Source of the DNA: Pararhizobium sp. A13
Lineage (GTDB): Bacteria > Pseudomonadota > Alphaproteobacteria > Rhizobiales > Rhizobiaceae
Assembly: GCF_040126305.1 (NCBI RefSeq)
Contig: NZ_CP149510.1
Coordinates: 3,421,001 to 3,485,000 of the forward strand
Length of the DNA: 64,000 nt
Direction of reading: 5' to 3'
Part shown: piece by piece, positions 8,802 to 16,934 of the stretch
Layout of the letters: each line of letters starts with the position of its first letter
Position numbering within the stretch: position 1 is the first letter of the stretch
Notes under the pieces: model-generated
Databases searched by the model: none
Told to the model about the DNA's origin: nothing
The model's input: only the letters and a program-made list of their open reading frames with translations
Program-made: the position numbers and the translations under genes

Positions 8802-9605
8802 ATGAGCGGATTGTTTGCCGCCCTCTCTTCCGCCGTGGCCTGGTTCGGCTCGGTGATCGATCCGTTATGCGGTCCCATCGGAATTTTCCGGTTGTTCGGC
8901 TCCGGCACGCTGCTCGCCTGCGACGATGCGGGCTGGGGCGATGAAATCTCCTACGGCTTCATGATCACCGCGACGCTGGCAATCGCGACCCTGCCGGTCG
9001 GGCTTGTGTTCGGCTTCTTCATCGCGCTGGCCAAGCAGTCCGAGGAAAAATCGCTGCGGCTTGCCTCCAACATCTACACCACCATCTTTCGCGGTCTGCC
9101 GGAACTCCTGACGCTGTTCATCGTCTATTACGGCCTGCAGATCCTGGTGCAGCAGTTCCTCGCCTCGCTCGGCTTTGAGGGCGCGGTCGAGATCAACGCC
9201 TTCGTGGCAGGCATGATTGCGCTCGGCGTTGTGTTCTCGGCCTATTGTTCGGAAGTGCTCTTGTCAGCGTTCAAGGCCATTCCGCGCGGCCAGTATGAAG
9301 CAGGCGACGCGCTCGGCTTCCACCGCGGCAAGACAATGCGGCTGATCATCCTGCCGCAACTGGTGCGCATCGCCCTTCCCGGCCTTGGCAATCTGTGGAT
9401 GGCGTTGCTCAAGGATACCGCACTGGTCTCGGTGATCGGCCTGCCGGATATCCTGCGCCAGACGGGCGTCGCCGCCCGCGTCAGCAAGCAGGCCTTCGAG
9501 TTCTTCGCCGTTGCCTGCCTTCTGTTCCTCATTCTCGCCATGCTGTCGTCCATCGTCTTCTCGGCGCTGGAGCGCTGGACCAAACGTTCGGAGGCCGTCC
9601 GATGA
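8802..9605 (+). CDS. Amino-acid ABC transporter permease, HisQ type
   Basis: The 267-residue inner-membrane protein carries the HisM/HisQ permease domain. After ~50 residues a run of membrane helices begins (FMITATLAIATLPVGLVFGFF). FRGLPELLTLFIVYYG and the EAA-loop-like sequence IPRGQYEAGDALGFHRGKTM are typical and mark contact with the ATPase. It overlaps the next permease gene by four bases (ATGA). The ~50-residue N-terminal extension contains three Cys-bearing segments and is longer than in enteric HisQ. No ATPase gene follows in this cluster. Confidence 0.9.
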   Translation: MSGLFAALSSAVAWFGSVIDPLCGPIGIFRLFGSGTLLACDDAGWGDEISYGFMITATLAIATLPVGLVFGFFIALAKQSEEKSLRLASNIYTTIFRGLPELLTLFIVYYGLQILVQQFLASLGFEGAVEINAFVAGMIALGVVFSAYCSEVLLSAFKAIPRGQYEAGDALGFHRGKTMRLIILPQLVRIALPGLGNLWMALLKDTALVSVIGLPDILRQTGVAARVSKQAFEFFAVACLLFLILAMLSSIVFSALERWTKRSEAVR

Positions 9606-10432
9606 GCCACGCGGAAACGATGATCCCGCCGCAACCGGCTCCACCGGGCGTTGCTCGTCCGTTCACAGCGCAGCGTCTTGTCGGCAACATTGCACTCGGC
9701 GTCTGGCTCGCTGCAAGCGTCGGGATCTTCCTGCTGATGGTCGATGGCTGGGACCCGGAAAAATTCGCCAAATACGGCCCGAGCTTCCTTTCCGGCCTCG
9801 GGGTCACCCTGGGGCTCGTCGGCAGCTCCATCACGCTCGGCGCGCTCCTGTCCTTGCCGATCGCCTTCGCACGCATGTCGAAAAACAAGATCCTGGGGTG
9901 GGCCGCCTATGCCTATGTCTATTTCTTCCGCGGCACGCCGCTGATCGCCCAGCTGTTCCTCGTCTACTACGGCCTCGGCAGTTTCCGGCCGCAGATGGAG
10001 GCGATCGGACTGTGGTGGTTCTTCCGCGACGCCTGGAACTGCGCGCTGCTCGCTTTCACGCTCAATACGGCCGCCTATCAGGCGGAAATCCTGCGCGGCG
10101 CGATCCAGAGTGTCCCACGCGGCCAGACGGAAGGCGCCGCAGCTCTCGGGCTGCCGCCGCGCGTCGCCTTCTTCAAGGTGATCCTGCCGCAGGCGCTGAT
10201 CGTCGCTCTGCGTCCGTATGGCAATGAGATCATCCTGATGATCAAGGGTTCGGCCATCGTTGCGATCGTCACCGTCTTCGACCTGATGGGCGAAACCCGC
10301 CGCGCCTTCTCGCGTACCTTCGACTATCAGATGTATGTCTGGGCCGCGATCCTCTACCTGATCATGGTCGAGCTTCTGCGCAACCTCTGGGCCTGGCTGG
10401 AAGACCGGATCACGCGTCACCTGAAGCGCTGA
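9602..10432 (+). CDS. Amino-acid ABC transporter permease, HisM type
   Basis: The 276-residue second permease partners the HisQ-like protein. An N-terminal cytoplasmic tail is followed by about five membrane helices. The sequences YFFRGTPLIAQLFLVYYGLG and VPRGQTEGAAALGL are the family landmarks, the latter being the ATPase-contact loop. I start it at the ATG overlapping the upstream stop, since longer in-frame extensions run back inside the previous gene. The ATP-binding subunit must be encoded elsewhere, or be shared with another transporter (inference). Confidence 0.9.
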   Translation: MSHAETMIPPQPAPPGVARPFTAQRLVGNIALGVWLAASVGIFLLMVDGWDPEKFAKYGPSFLSGLGVTLGLVGSSITLGALLSLPIAFARMSKNKILGWAAYAYVYFFRGTPLIAQLFLVYYGLGSFRPQMEAIGLWWFFRDAWNCALLAFTLNTAAYQAEILRGAIQSVPRGQTEGAAALGLPPRVAFFKVILPQALIVALRPYGNEIILMIKGSAIVAIVTVFDLMGETRRAFSRTFDYQMYVWAAILYLIMVELLRNLWAWLEDRITRHLKR

Positions 10433-10442
10433 TCTAAAGTCC

Positions 10443-10480
10443 TATATTAGCAGCACTCGCACAGGCGTGCTGCTAATATA
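10443..10480 (+). terminator. Perfect 14-bp hairpin after the ABC permease genes
   Basis: TATATTAGCAGCAC and GTGCTGCTAATATA are exact reverse complements separated by 10 bases, starting 11 bases after the permease stop. There is no clean T-run, only TTGATT, so it may be a weak terminator or an mRNA 3'-protecting hairpin. Confidence 0.6.
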
Positions 10481-10487
10481 TTGATTC

Positions 10488-10507
10488 CACTGAATATTTA
10501 TTCAGTG
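10488..10507. promoter_or_regulatory. 20-bp perfect palindrome upstream of usg, possible operator
   Basis: CACTGAATA and TATTCAGTG are exact reverse complements around a two-base centre. The site lies 79 bases before the usg start, in A/T-rich DNA. Symmetry and spacing fit a dimeric repressor site, but no regulator is identified. Confidence 0.5.
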
Positions 10508-10586
10508 CGACAATTTTGTTAGTTCCCGATTAACCAAATCGGTGCTTCAATTCCAGGGACCATCATTGACGAGAATGAGGTCCAAA

Positions 10587-10853
10587 ATGACAAATGAACT
10601 GGAACTGCAGCTCAAGGGTTACGGCCTGACGACGGCCCAAATCCTTTATCGCATGCCCGATCATCCCAGTTTCCTGCAGACTTACATCTGGCAGCACTAC
10701 GATATCGCGCCCGATTTTCCGGAAATGAAGAGCTTCCTGAAATTCTGGCAGGAAACGCTCGAAGGCCCGCTGCATTCGGTGCGCTACGTCCACCGCAAAC
10801 TGATCTCGGCCTCGGACTGGCGGGCACTCAAGGGCGAGTTCATCATCAACTGA
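10587..10853 (+). CDS. usg: Usg family protein
   Basis: The 88-residue cytoplasmic protein is recognised as the alphaproteobacterial Usg-like family. It has the segments LKGYGLTTAQILYRMPDHP, LQTYIWQHYDIAPDFPE and LHSVRYVHRKLI, and full family length. The molecular role of this family is not established. The ATG before TNELELQ is preceded by a GAGG element; a start 45 bases upstream would only add residues unlike the family. It is transcribed away from the amino-acid transporter, with two inverted repeats in between, and is convergent with the SDR gene. Confidence 0.88.
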   Translation: MTNELELQLKGYGLTTAQILYRMPDHPSFLQTYIWQHYDIAPDFPEMKSFLKFWQETLEGPLHSVRYVHRKLISASDWRALKGEFIIN

Positions 10854-10877
10854 CGCCTCGCCCCGGGCTTGAAGAAT

Positions 10878-11582
10878 TTATACCGACCGGGTGATGCCGC
10901 CATCGATGCGGATGTTCTGGCCGGTGATGTAGCCGCCGCGGTCGGTCGCCAGAAGCGCCACCAGTTCGGCCACCTCCTCCGATGTGCCATAGCGCCCCAT
11001 CGGAATGCGCTGGCGCCGTTCCTCGGTCTCCGGCAGGCTGTCGATGAAGCCCGGCAGAACATTGTTCATGCGGATATTGTCGGCTGCGTATTTGTCGGCA
11101 AAAAGCTTGGTGAATGCGGCAAGGCCTGAGCGGAAGACACCGGATGTCGGAAACAGCGGGTCCGGCTCGAAGGTTGCGTAGGTCGAGATATTGACGATGC
11201 TGCCGGATTTCTGCTCCAGCATGATTGGCGTCACCAGCCGCGTCGGCCGCACGACATTGAGGAAATAGACCTCCATCCCCTTGTGCCAGTCGTCGTCGGT
11301 CAGTTCTAGCACAGGCGCGCGCGGTCCATGTCCGGCCGAATTGACCAGCGCATCCACCCTGCCCCATTTGTCATAAGCGGCATCCACCAGCCGCTTCAGA
11401 TCGTCGTTCGACTGGTTGGAACCCGTGACGCCGATGCCGCCGAGTTCGTTTGCCAGCGCCTCGCCCTTGCCGGAGGAGGAAAGAATTGCGACGCGATATC
11501 CTTCGGCTGCCAGCCGGCGCGCCGACACCGCCCCCATGCCGGACCCGCCCGCCGTGATGATTGCAACCTTCTGACCCGTCAT
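10878..11582 (-). CDS. Short-chain dehydrogenase/reductase-like protein with altered active site
   Basis: The 234-residue protein has an SDR Rossmann fold: the cofactor motif TAGGSGMGA near residue 10, an NSAGHG motif, a GSIVNIST strand and a C-terminal GQNIRIDGG. The Ser is present, but where classical SDRs have Tyr-x-x-x-Lys this protein reads VFRSG, so both the catalytic Tyr and Lys appear to be missing. It may be a non-redox member, a binding protein, or have an alternative acid-base pair. AAGGAGACGACG precedes the start. It does not form an obvious operon. Confidence 0.8.
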   Translation of the reverse strand: MTGQKVAIITAGGSGMGAVSARRLAAEGYRVAILSSSGKGEALANELGGIGVTGSNQSNDDLKRLVDAAYDKWGRVDALVNSAGHGPRAPVLELTDDDWHKGMEVYFLNVVRPTRLVTPIMLEQKSGSIVNISTYATFEPDPLFPTSGVFRSGLAAFTKLFADKYAADNIRMNNVLPGFIDSLPETEERRQRIPMGRYGTSEEVAELVALLATDRGGYITGQNIRIDGGITRSV

Positions 11583-11684
11583 CGTCGTCTCCTTATGTCA
11601 CTGACGGCGCGATAAAATCAGCAGCGGACGCGGATCACAATCAAGAAATCCTGCACATACCATCAGCCCGCGTGTTTCATCGGA

Positions 11685-12407
11685 TCAGACGTGAACCTCG
11701 CCGTGTGCCAGTTCGCCGTCGCCGGGCTCCTTGGAAAGCGCCGCATAGGCCATGGCAGCGTAGAGCAGGACGACAAGGCCGAGCACCAGCCAGCCGGAAA
11801 CAGGGCCAAGTGCCGCATTGGCGGCCAGGTCGGAGAGGGAGCGCACATGCCGCGCTTCGCTGCCATCGGGCCGGAGAACCGGCGACGAGATCTTCAAGGC
11901 CCAGGCCAAGAGCAGAATCAGGTACATCCAGCAATAATTGCGCCGCAACCGTCGACAGACCGCCGCGCGATAGGTCATCAGGAAGGCCGGCCGCCGCAGG
12001 CTGTCGGCGATCGGCGTCGCCCAGTTCACCTTGAAGGGTGCCTGCGGACAGAGAACCTGGGCAAAGTAGCCACGCTCCATCCGCCGAACGCGCGCGCGAT
12101 AGACATCGAAGAAACGGTATCGGCGCGCCTCGATGAACAAAAGCAGCGAGACGAGAAGCATCGCGAACAGCAACACGCCATGATGGGACGTCGGCGCAGA
12201 AAGAGAAACCGAAAGAAGTGCAGCGACAACGGTGATCGCCCAGTTCGATGTCCGGTCAATGCGGTCGCGCCAGCCTGCCATTCGGCCTATTTCGCCGCGA
12301 TAATAGTGGACGAGCGCGGTGATCGTCTCCGGTGGCGTTGCCGGCAAGGGCGGGCTTTTGGCCTCGCTGTCGTCCTTCAGCAGTTCGACCGGGCTGAGTT
12401 CGTCCAT
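11685..12407 (-). CDS. DUF2270 domain membrane protein
   Basis: The 240-residue protein has a ~50-residue cytoplasmic start. Two adjacent membrane helices follow (about residues 55-95: WAITVVAALLSVSL and VLLFAMLLVSLLLFIE), then a basic loop (RRYRFFDVYRARVRRMERGYFA). Two further helices lie near the C-terminus. This matches the DUF2270 family. I place the start at the ATG preceded by GGAGGACATCATC; longer frames run into the divergent methyltransferase gene. The function is unknown. Confidence 0.8.
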   Translation of the reverse strand: MDELSPVELLKDDSEAKSPPLPATPPETITALVHYYRGEIGRMAGWRDRIDRTSNWAITVVAALLSVSLSAPTSHHGVLLFAMLLVSLLLFIEARRYRFFDVYRARVRRMERGYFAQVLCPQAPFKVNWATPIADSLRRPAFLMTYRAAVCRRLRRNYCWMYLILLLAWALKISSPVLRPDGSEARHVRSLSDLAANAALGPVSGWLVLGLVVLLYAAMAYAALSKEPGDGELAHGEVHV

Positions 12408-12548
12408 GATGATGTCCTCCCAACCTTTGTTGTTTCGCGCATCATGCGCCCAATTTCGGTCGCGACAAACGTTTTTTGCCCCCCAAAATGCACTGGAAAG
12501 TGGGTTTTCGCATTGCCAAAAGCACGCGCTCGCCGTAAAGACGCGGCC

Positions 12549-13364
12549 ATGCAGAAGATCGATGAAGAGGCCCTCGCCGAAGCCTATAACCGCGCCCTTG
12601 CACTGGAGAAATCCGGCAATATCGATGCGGCGGTAAAAGCCTATGAAGACGTGCTGGCGATCGATCCGGACGATCACGGCGGTGCTGCCGTTCGCATCGC
12701 CTCGCTGGGCCGTGGGGAGACGCCCGACAAGGCCCCGGACGCCTATGTCGCCACCCTCTTTGATCAGCACGCCGATGTCTTCGAGAACGTGCTCGTCGAG
12801 CAGCTCGACTATCACGTGCCAATGATGGTACGTCAGCGCCTGCAATCGCTGAAACTCGGCCCCTTCGGGCGCGTGCTCGATCTCGGCTGCGGCACAGGCC
12901 TGACCGGCGGTGCGCTGCGCGACATGGCGGACGATATCACCGGCATCGACCTGTCGGAAAACATGGTCGAGATCGCCCATGAGAAGGATCTCTACGAGAC
13001 GCTCTATGTCGCCGAAGTCGTCGATTTCCTCGAGGACAATGACGACGAGCCCTTCGACCTCATCACTGCGACGGACGTGCTGCCCTACCTCGGGGCTCTG
13101 GAAGCGCTGTTCTTCGGCGCCGCCGAAAACATGAACCCGGGCGGCCTGTTCATTTTTTCAAGCGAAACCTTGCCTGCGGAAACTTTCGCCGGTCGCACCT
13201 TCATGGTCGGCCCGCACCAGCGCTTCGCGCATGCCGAAAATTACGTCCGCGAACGCCTCGACGCCATCGGCTTCGACATCGTTGAACTCACCGACATCAT
13301 CGTGCGCATGGAAGAAGGCGAACCGATCACCGGCCATCTGGTGATTGCAAGACTGCGGGCCTGA
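12549..13364 (+). CDS. SAM-dependent methyltransferase with N-terminal TPR-like repeat
   Basis: Of 271 residues, the first ~60 form a tetratricopeptide-like helical pair (EALAEAYNRALALEKSGNID, then KAYEDVLAIDPDD). A class I methyltransferase follows. Motif I is VLDLGCGTGLTGGAL near residues 103-117, the acidic motif II is ITGIDLSENMVEIA, and FDLITATDVLPYLG is motif IV. This arrangement is found in alphaproteobacterial TPR-methyltransferases whose substrate is not known. No clear Shine-Dalgarno is seen before the ATG. The gene is divergent from the DUF2270 gene. Confidence 0.85.
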   Translation: MQKIDEEALAEAYNRALALEKSGNIDAAVKAYEDVLAIDPDDHGGAAVRIASLGRGETPDKAPDAYVATLFDQHADVFENVLVEQLDYHVPMMVRQRLQSLKLGPFGRVLDLGCGTGLTGGALRDMADDITGIDLSENMVEIAHEKDLYETLYVAEVVDFLEDNDDEPFDLITATDVLPYLGALEALFFGAAENMNPGGLFIFSSETLPAETFAGRTFMVGPHQRFAHAENYVRERLDAIGFDIVELTDIIVRMEEGEPITGHLVIARLRA

Positions 13365-13419
13365 CCGCTCGGCTCTTGAACTTGGGGCAACTCCCGCCAG
13401 CCGCCCGTGAGCAGGCAGC

Positions 13420-13451
13420 AAAAAACGGCGCCACGGGTGCGCCGTTTTTTT
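13420..13451. terminator. Bidirectional rho-independent terminator
   Basis: AAAAAACGGCGC and GCGCCGTTTTTTT are complementary around a short loop. The T-run on one strand and A-run on the other let it end both the methyltransferase (+) and the converging sulfonate-binding-protein gene (-). Confidence 0.9.
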
Positions 13452-13468
13452 GATTTCAAGCAGGCATA

Positions 13469-14437
13469 TCAGCTCGCCCGGCCGTTCCAGATAATGTCGC
13501 CGATGGTCAGCTTTTCCGGAATGATCTGCAATTCATAGAACTCGTCGGCCAATGCCTGCTGATAGGCGGCCGCCTCCAGCCCGACCGTCGATACCGCCGC
13601 AAGGGTAAAGCCCTTGCGCGTCAGCGCCACGCGCTGGATGTCCTCCGGCACGCCGGTGATCTTCGACAGCGCCGCGACGGTGCCATCGAGATCGGTTTGC
13701 GCCGCGGCCCCGACCTTTGCCAGTTCATCGAGGATTTCGAGGAGCACGTCGCCATGCGCGGCGGTGAAATCGCCATTGCTGAGGAAATAGCTCCAGCTTT
13801 CTGCGATCCCTTCGGCCGTCGTCAGCACGCGCGTCTGAGGGGTCTTTTCAGCGACGGCGTAGTAGGGATCCCATATCGTCCAGGCATCGACCTGGTTGCT
13901 GGCAAACGCGGCTGCCGCATCCGACGGTGAAAGGTCGGCAGCCTCGATATCCGTGATGCCGAGACCTGCCGTGCGCAATGCCTTGACGGTGAAGTTATGG
14001 GCGCTCGATCCGCGCTTGAACGCCACCCGCTTGCCTTTCAGGTCGCCAATCGACTGGATCGGCGAATCCTTGTGCACCAGGATGGCGGACCCGGCAGCGG
14101 AGCCCTTGTAGGTACCGGCATAGCGCAGATTGCCGCCGGCAGCTTGCGCGAAAAGCGGCGGGACGTCCCCGGTCGGGCCGAAATCGATGGCGCCGGCGCC
14201 GAGCGCCTCGAGCAGCGGCGGGCCGGACGAGAACTCTGCCCAGGTGACGGTGATGCCCCGCTCGGCGAAGCGCTTCTCAAGCGCGCCCGTTCCCTTGGCG
14301 AGCGCCAGAACACCGTTCTTCTGCCAGCCGAGGCGCAGTTCCGTCAACGGTTCGGATGCGGCGCGACCGATTCCTGGCAGCGTCGCTGCGAGCGCGGCAG
14401 TCCCGAAAAGCGATAGTGTCTGTCGGCGTGTGAACAT
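13469..14437 (-). CDS. Aliphatic sulfonate ABC transporter binding protein, SsuA-like (orphan copy)
   Basis: The 322-residue protein starts with a Tat-like signal (MFTRRQTLSLFG, then a hydrophobic run to GIGRAAS). It shows the SsuA/TauA pattern: TELRLGWQKNGVLALAKG, ITVTWAEFSSGPPLLEAL, FGPTGDVPPLFAQAAG and DAWTIWDPYYAVAE. It should bind a sulfonate in the periplasm. A paralogue of similar length heads the complete ssuACB cluster at 44319, whereas no permease or ATPase is next to this one, so it may feed that transporter (inference). GAGAGGGACCCATC precedes the start. The promoter side is very A/T-rich and shares a motif with the ssuA promoter region. Confidence 0.88.
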   Translation of the reverse strand: MFTRRQTLSLFGTAALAATLPGIGRAASEPLTELRLGWQKNGVLALAKGTGALEKRFAERGITVTWAEFSSGPPLLEALGAGAIDFGPTGDVPPLFAQAAGGNLRYAGTYKGSAAGSAILVHKDSPIQSIGDLKGKRVAFKRGSSAHNFTVKALRTAGLGITDIEAADLSPSDAAAAFASNQVDAWTIWDPYYAVAEKTPQTRVLTTAEGIAESWSYFLSNGDFTAAHGDVLLEILDELAKVGAAAQTDLDGTVAALSKITGVPEDIQRVALTRKGFTLAAVSTVGLEAAAYQQALADEFYELQIIPEKLTIGDIIWNGRAS

Positions 14438-14503
14438 GATGGGTCCCTCTCGATGTTGGTCGGCGCACTACAGCGGCGCTACTGCCATCAAGATTGGTTC
14501 AAT

Positions 14504-14517
14504 CTATAAAAACTATA
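14504..14517 (-). promoter_or_regulatory. A/T-rich direct CTATA repeat upstream of the orphan SsuA gene
   Basis: On the plus strand CTATA-AAAA-CTATA lies 67 bases before the SsuA-like start, within about 35 bases of nearly pure A/T. A similar CTATA-ATCTAA-CTATA occurs at 44234-44249 before ssuA. This could be promoter elements or a shared regulator site; both are inference. Confidence 0.35.
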
Positions 14518-14677
14518 TACAATATAAATATCAAAAACGAACGGGATATCGGAAAAGCCAGTCTGCAAACTCTCTTCAGGCAAAAAATCATTCTCCCGTG
14601 TTCCCTCTCGAACCGCGGGTGACGGAAGCCCGGGATGCCACTCTTGCCCTGACGAATCCAGGCCCTATCATTTTTGA

Positions 14678-15955
14678 ATGGAACTTGTTGAAGTCTTCCA
14701 GCGCCTCGGCGTGGCGCTCACCATCGGCCTCCTCGTGGGCTGTGAGAGGGGCTGGCAGGACCGCGACGTGCCCTCGGGCGGCAGAACCGCCGGTATCCGC
14801 ACGTTCGGCCTGTCGGGCTTTCTCGGCGGGCTTGCCGGCTATCTCCAGACACTCGCCGGACCCATCCTGCCTGCGGTGCTGCTGCTCCTCTTCGGCGCTG
14901 CTTTCGTCGTTTTCAAACTGCGAGAGTCCGAGGCAGACGAGGATTACGGCGTCACCACTGTCGTCGCGGGCTTCGTTGTCTTCGCGCTTGGTGCGATAGC
15001 GGTCGTCGGCGACGTGCGGGCCGCGGCTGCCGGCGGGGTCACGACCACCGCGCTGCTCGCAGCCAAACGCAGCCTCCACGGTTTTCTGAAGCAATTGACC
15101 TGGCTGGAGATCAGGGCAGCCCTCATTCTTCTGGCCATGACGCTTGTCGCTCTGCCGCTGCTGCCGAACGAGACCATCGATCCTTGGGACGTTTTGAACC
15201 CCTTCGCTCTGTGGCTGTTGACGGTCATGATCGCCGCCATCTCCTTCGCCGGTTATGTCGCCATCCGTGTTGCCGGGCCCAGTCGCGGCATCCTGTTTGC
15301 CGGTGCCGCCGGCGGGCTGGCGTCCTCGACGGCGCTGACGCTCTCCTTTGCTCGCTTCGCAGCCGATGCGCCGGAAAGCGCCCGGCAACTGGCCTCGGGC
15401 GCGACGATTGCCGGGGCCATGTCGCTCATCCGCGTCCTCGTTATCGGTGGCGTCCTGGCGCCCGTCCTCCTGATACCACTGGCGCTTGCGCTGGCGCCGG
15501 CCGTACTTGTCATGCTGGCCGCGAGCTTTTTGATCGTCCGCCATGGCAACGGCAAGCATGGTGCACCAGACCTTCAACTCGAAAATCCATTCCAGCTTGG
15601 CGAGGTGCTGCGTTTCGGCGCCCTGCTTGGCGCCGTCATCGTGGTGTCAAAGGTCCTGGTCGACAGGATCGGCCAAACCATGCTTTTTGCAGTCGCGGCC
15701 GTATCGGGCCTGATGGATCTCGACGCCATCACGCTTTCGACGGCACGCATGACGGGGACGTCGGTCGATCTTACCACCGCCGTCGCGGCGATCCTGATCG
15801 CGGTGGTGGTCAATCTCATGACGAAAATCGCGCTGGCATTCACGGCCGGCGGCAAGGGACCCTACGCCATAGCGCTCACTTTGGCGACGCTTGCGGCCAT
15901 CGCTACTGGTGCAGCCGCCTATTTCACCCTGGGCTCCTTCGTTCCGACATCCTGA
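14678..15955 (+). CDS. MgtC/SapB-type membrane protein with DUF4010 domain
   Basis: The 425-residue protein is an integral membrane protein of about 12 hydrophobic segments. The N-terminal third matches MgtC/SapB (LGVALTIGLLVGCERGW, then TAGIRTFGLSGFLGGLAGY). The rest is the DUF4010 domain (FAGYVAIRVAGPSRGILFAG, GGLASSTALTLSFAR, and a late LDAITLSTARM stretch). MgtC proteins are tied to magnesium homeostasis, but the long DUF4010 form has no settled role. It is divergent from the orphan SsuA-like gene across an A/T-rich region. Confidence 0.85.
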   Translation: MELVEVFQRLGVALTIGLLVGCERGWQDRDVPSGGRTAGIRTFGLSGFLGGLAGYLQTLAGPILPAVLLLLFGAAFVVFKLRESEADEDYGVTTVVAGFVVFALGAIAVVGDVRAAAAGGVTTTALLAAKRSLHGFLKQLTWLEIRAALILLAMTLVALPLLPNETIDPWDVLNPFALWLLTVMIAAISFAGYVAIRVAGPSRGILFAGAAGGLASSTALTLSFARFAADAPESARQLASGATIAGAMSLIRVLVIGGVLAPVLLIPLALALAPAVLVMLAASFLIVRHGNGKHGAPDLQLENPFQLGEVLRFGALLGAVIVVSKVLVDRIGQTMLFAVAAVSGLMDLDAITLSTARMTGTSVDLTTAVAAILIAVVVNLMTKIALAFTAGGKGPYAIALTLATLAAIATGAAAYFTLGSFVPTS

Positions 15956-16066
15956 TTGCCATCGCGCATATATTCATGAAATGCGGCGCACAGGCGGCGT
16001 TCTCCCTTCCGCCTCCGGACCATTTCCGCTAAGTCTCTCGCGATACGCGCTACAGGAGCATTCGGA

Positions 16067-16934
16067 ATGGCAAAAGTCGCTTTCATCGGTCTCGGCGTCA
16101 TGGGCTATCCCATGGCCGGTCACCTCAAGACGCGCGGCGGGCATGACCTGACCGTCTATAACCGTACTGCCGCCAAGGCGGAAAAATGGGCGGCGGAATT
16201 CGGCGGACGCGCGGCCGCGACACCAGCCGAAGCGGCGGACGGACAGGATTTCGTTTTCTCCTGCGTCGGCAATGACGACGACCTTCGCTCCGTCACGATC
16301 GGCAAGGATGGCGCCTTTGAAACCCTGAAGGCAGGCGCAGTCTTTATCGACAACACGACGGCGTCGGCCGAAGTCGCCCGAACTCGATGCAGCCGCGACA
16401 GCGCGCGGCTTCCATTTCATCGACGCCCCTGTATCCGGCGGCCAGGCGGGTGCCGAAAACGGCGTCCTGACGGTGATGTGCGGCGGCCAACCCGATGTCT
16501 TCGAACGTGCCAAACCCGTCATCGACGCCTATGCCCGCATGGTCGGCCTGATGGGTCCTGCCGGCAGCGGCCAGCTGACCAAGATGGTCAACCAGATCTG
16601 CATCGCCGGCCTCGTGCAGGGTCTTGCCGAAGGCATCCATTTCGGCAAGAGGGCCGGCCTCGACATCGAGAAGGTCATCGACGTCATCTCCAAGGGTGCC
16701 GCCGGCTCCTGGCAGATGGAAAACCGCCACAAGACCATGATATCAGGCAAATACGATTTCGGCTTTGCCGTCGACTGGATGCGCAAGGACCTCGACATCC
16801 TGCTCGCCGAGGCCCGCAACAACGGCGCCAAGCTGCCGGTCACCGCCCTTGTCGATCAGTTCTATGCCGACGTGCAGGAGATGGGCGGCAATCGCTGGGA
16901 CACGTCGTCGCTCTTGGCGCGGCTGGAGAAATGA
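16067..16934 (+). pseudogene. 3-hydroxyisobutyrate dehydrogenase-family gene with a frameshift
   Basis: The N-terminal ~105 residues are intact: the NAD(P) motif IGLGVMGYPM at residues 6-15 and a GAVFIDNTTAS segment. After VAR (about 16379) the frame is lost. The rest of the protein continues in the frame two bases away as ELDAAATARGFHFIDAPVSGG, and then VNQICIAGLVQGLAEGIHFGK up to LARLEK. The expected junction GTCGCCCGCGAACTC reads GTCGCCCGAACTC, i.e. two bases missing in a CGCG run. With them restored the protein would be 289 residues, the normal length. It could be a true pseudogene or a sequencing error. The 3' end overlaps the AlkD-like gene by ATGA. Confidence 0.85.

Noticed and set aside
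11691..12548. Long N-terminal extension of the methyltransferase frame
   Set aside because: It lies opposite the well-supported DUF2270 gene and encodes Arg/Gly/His-rich text typical of antisense frames; the TPR-like start at 12549 is enough.
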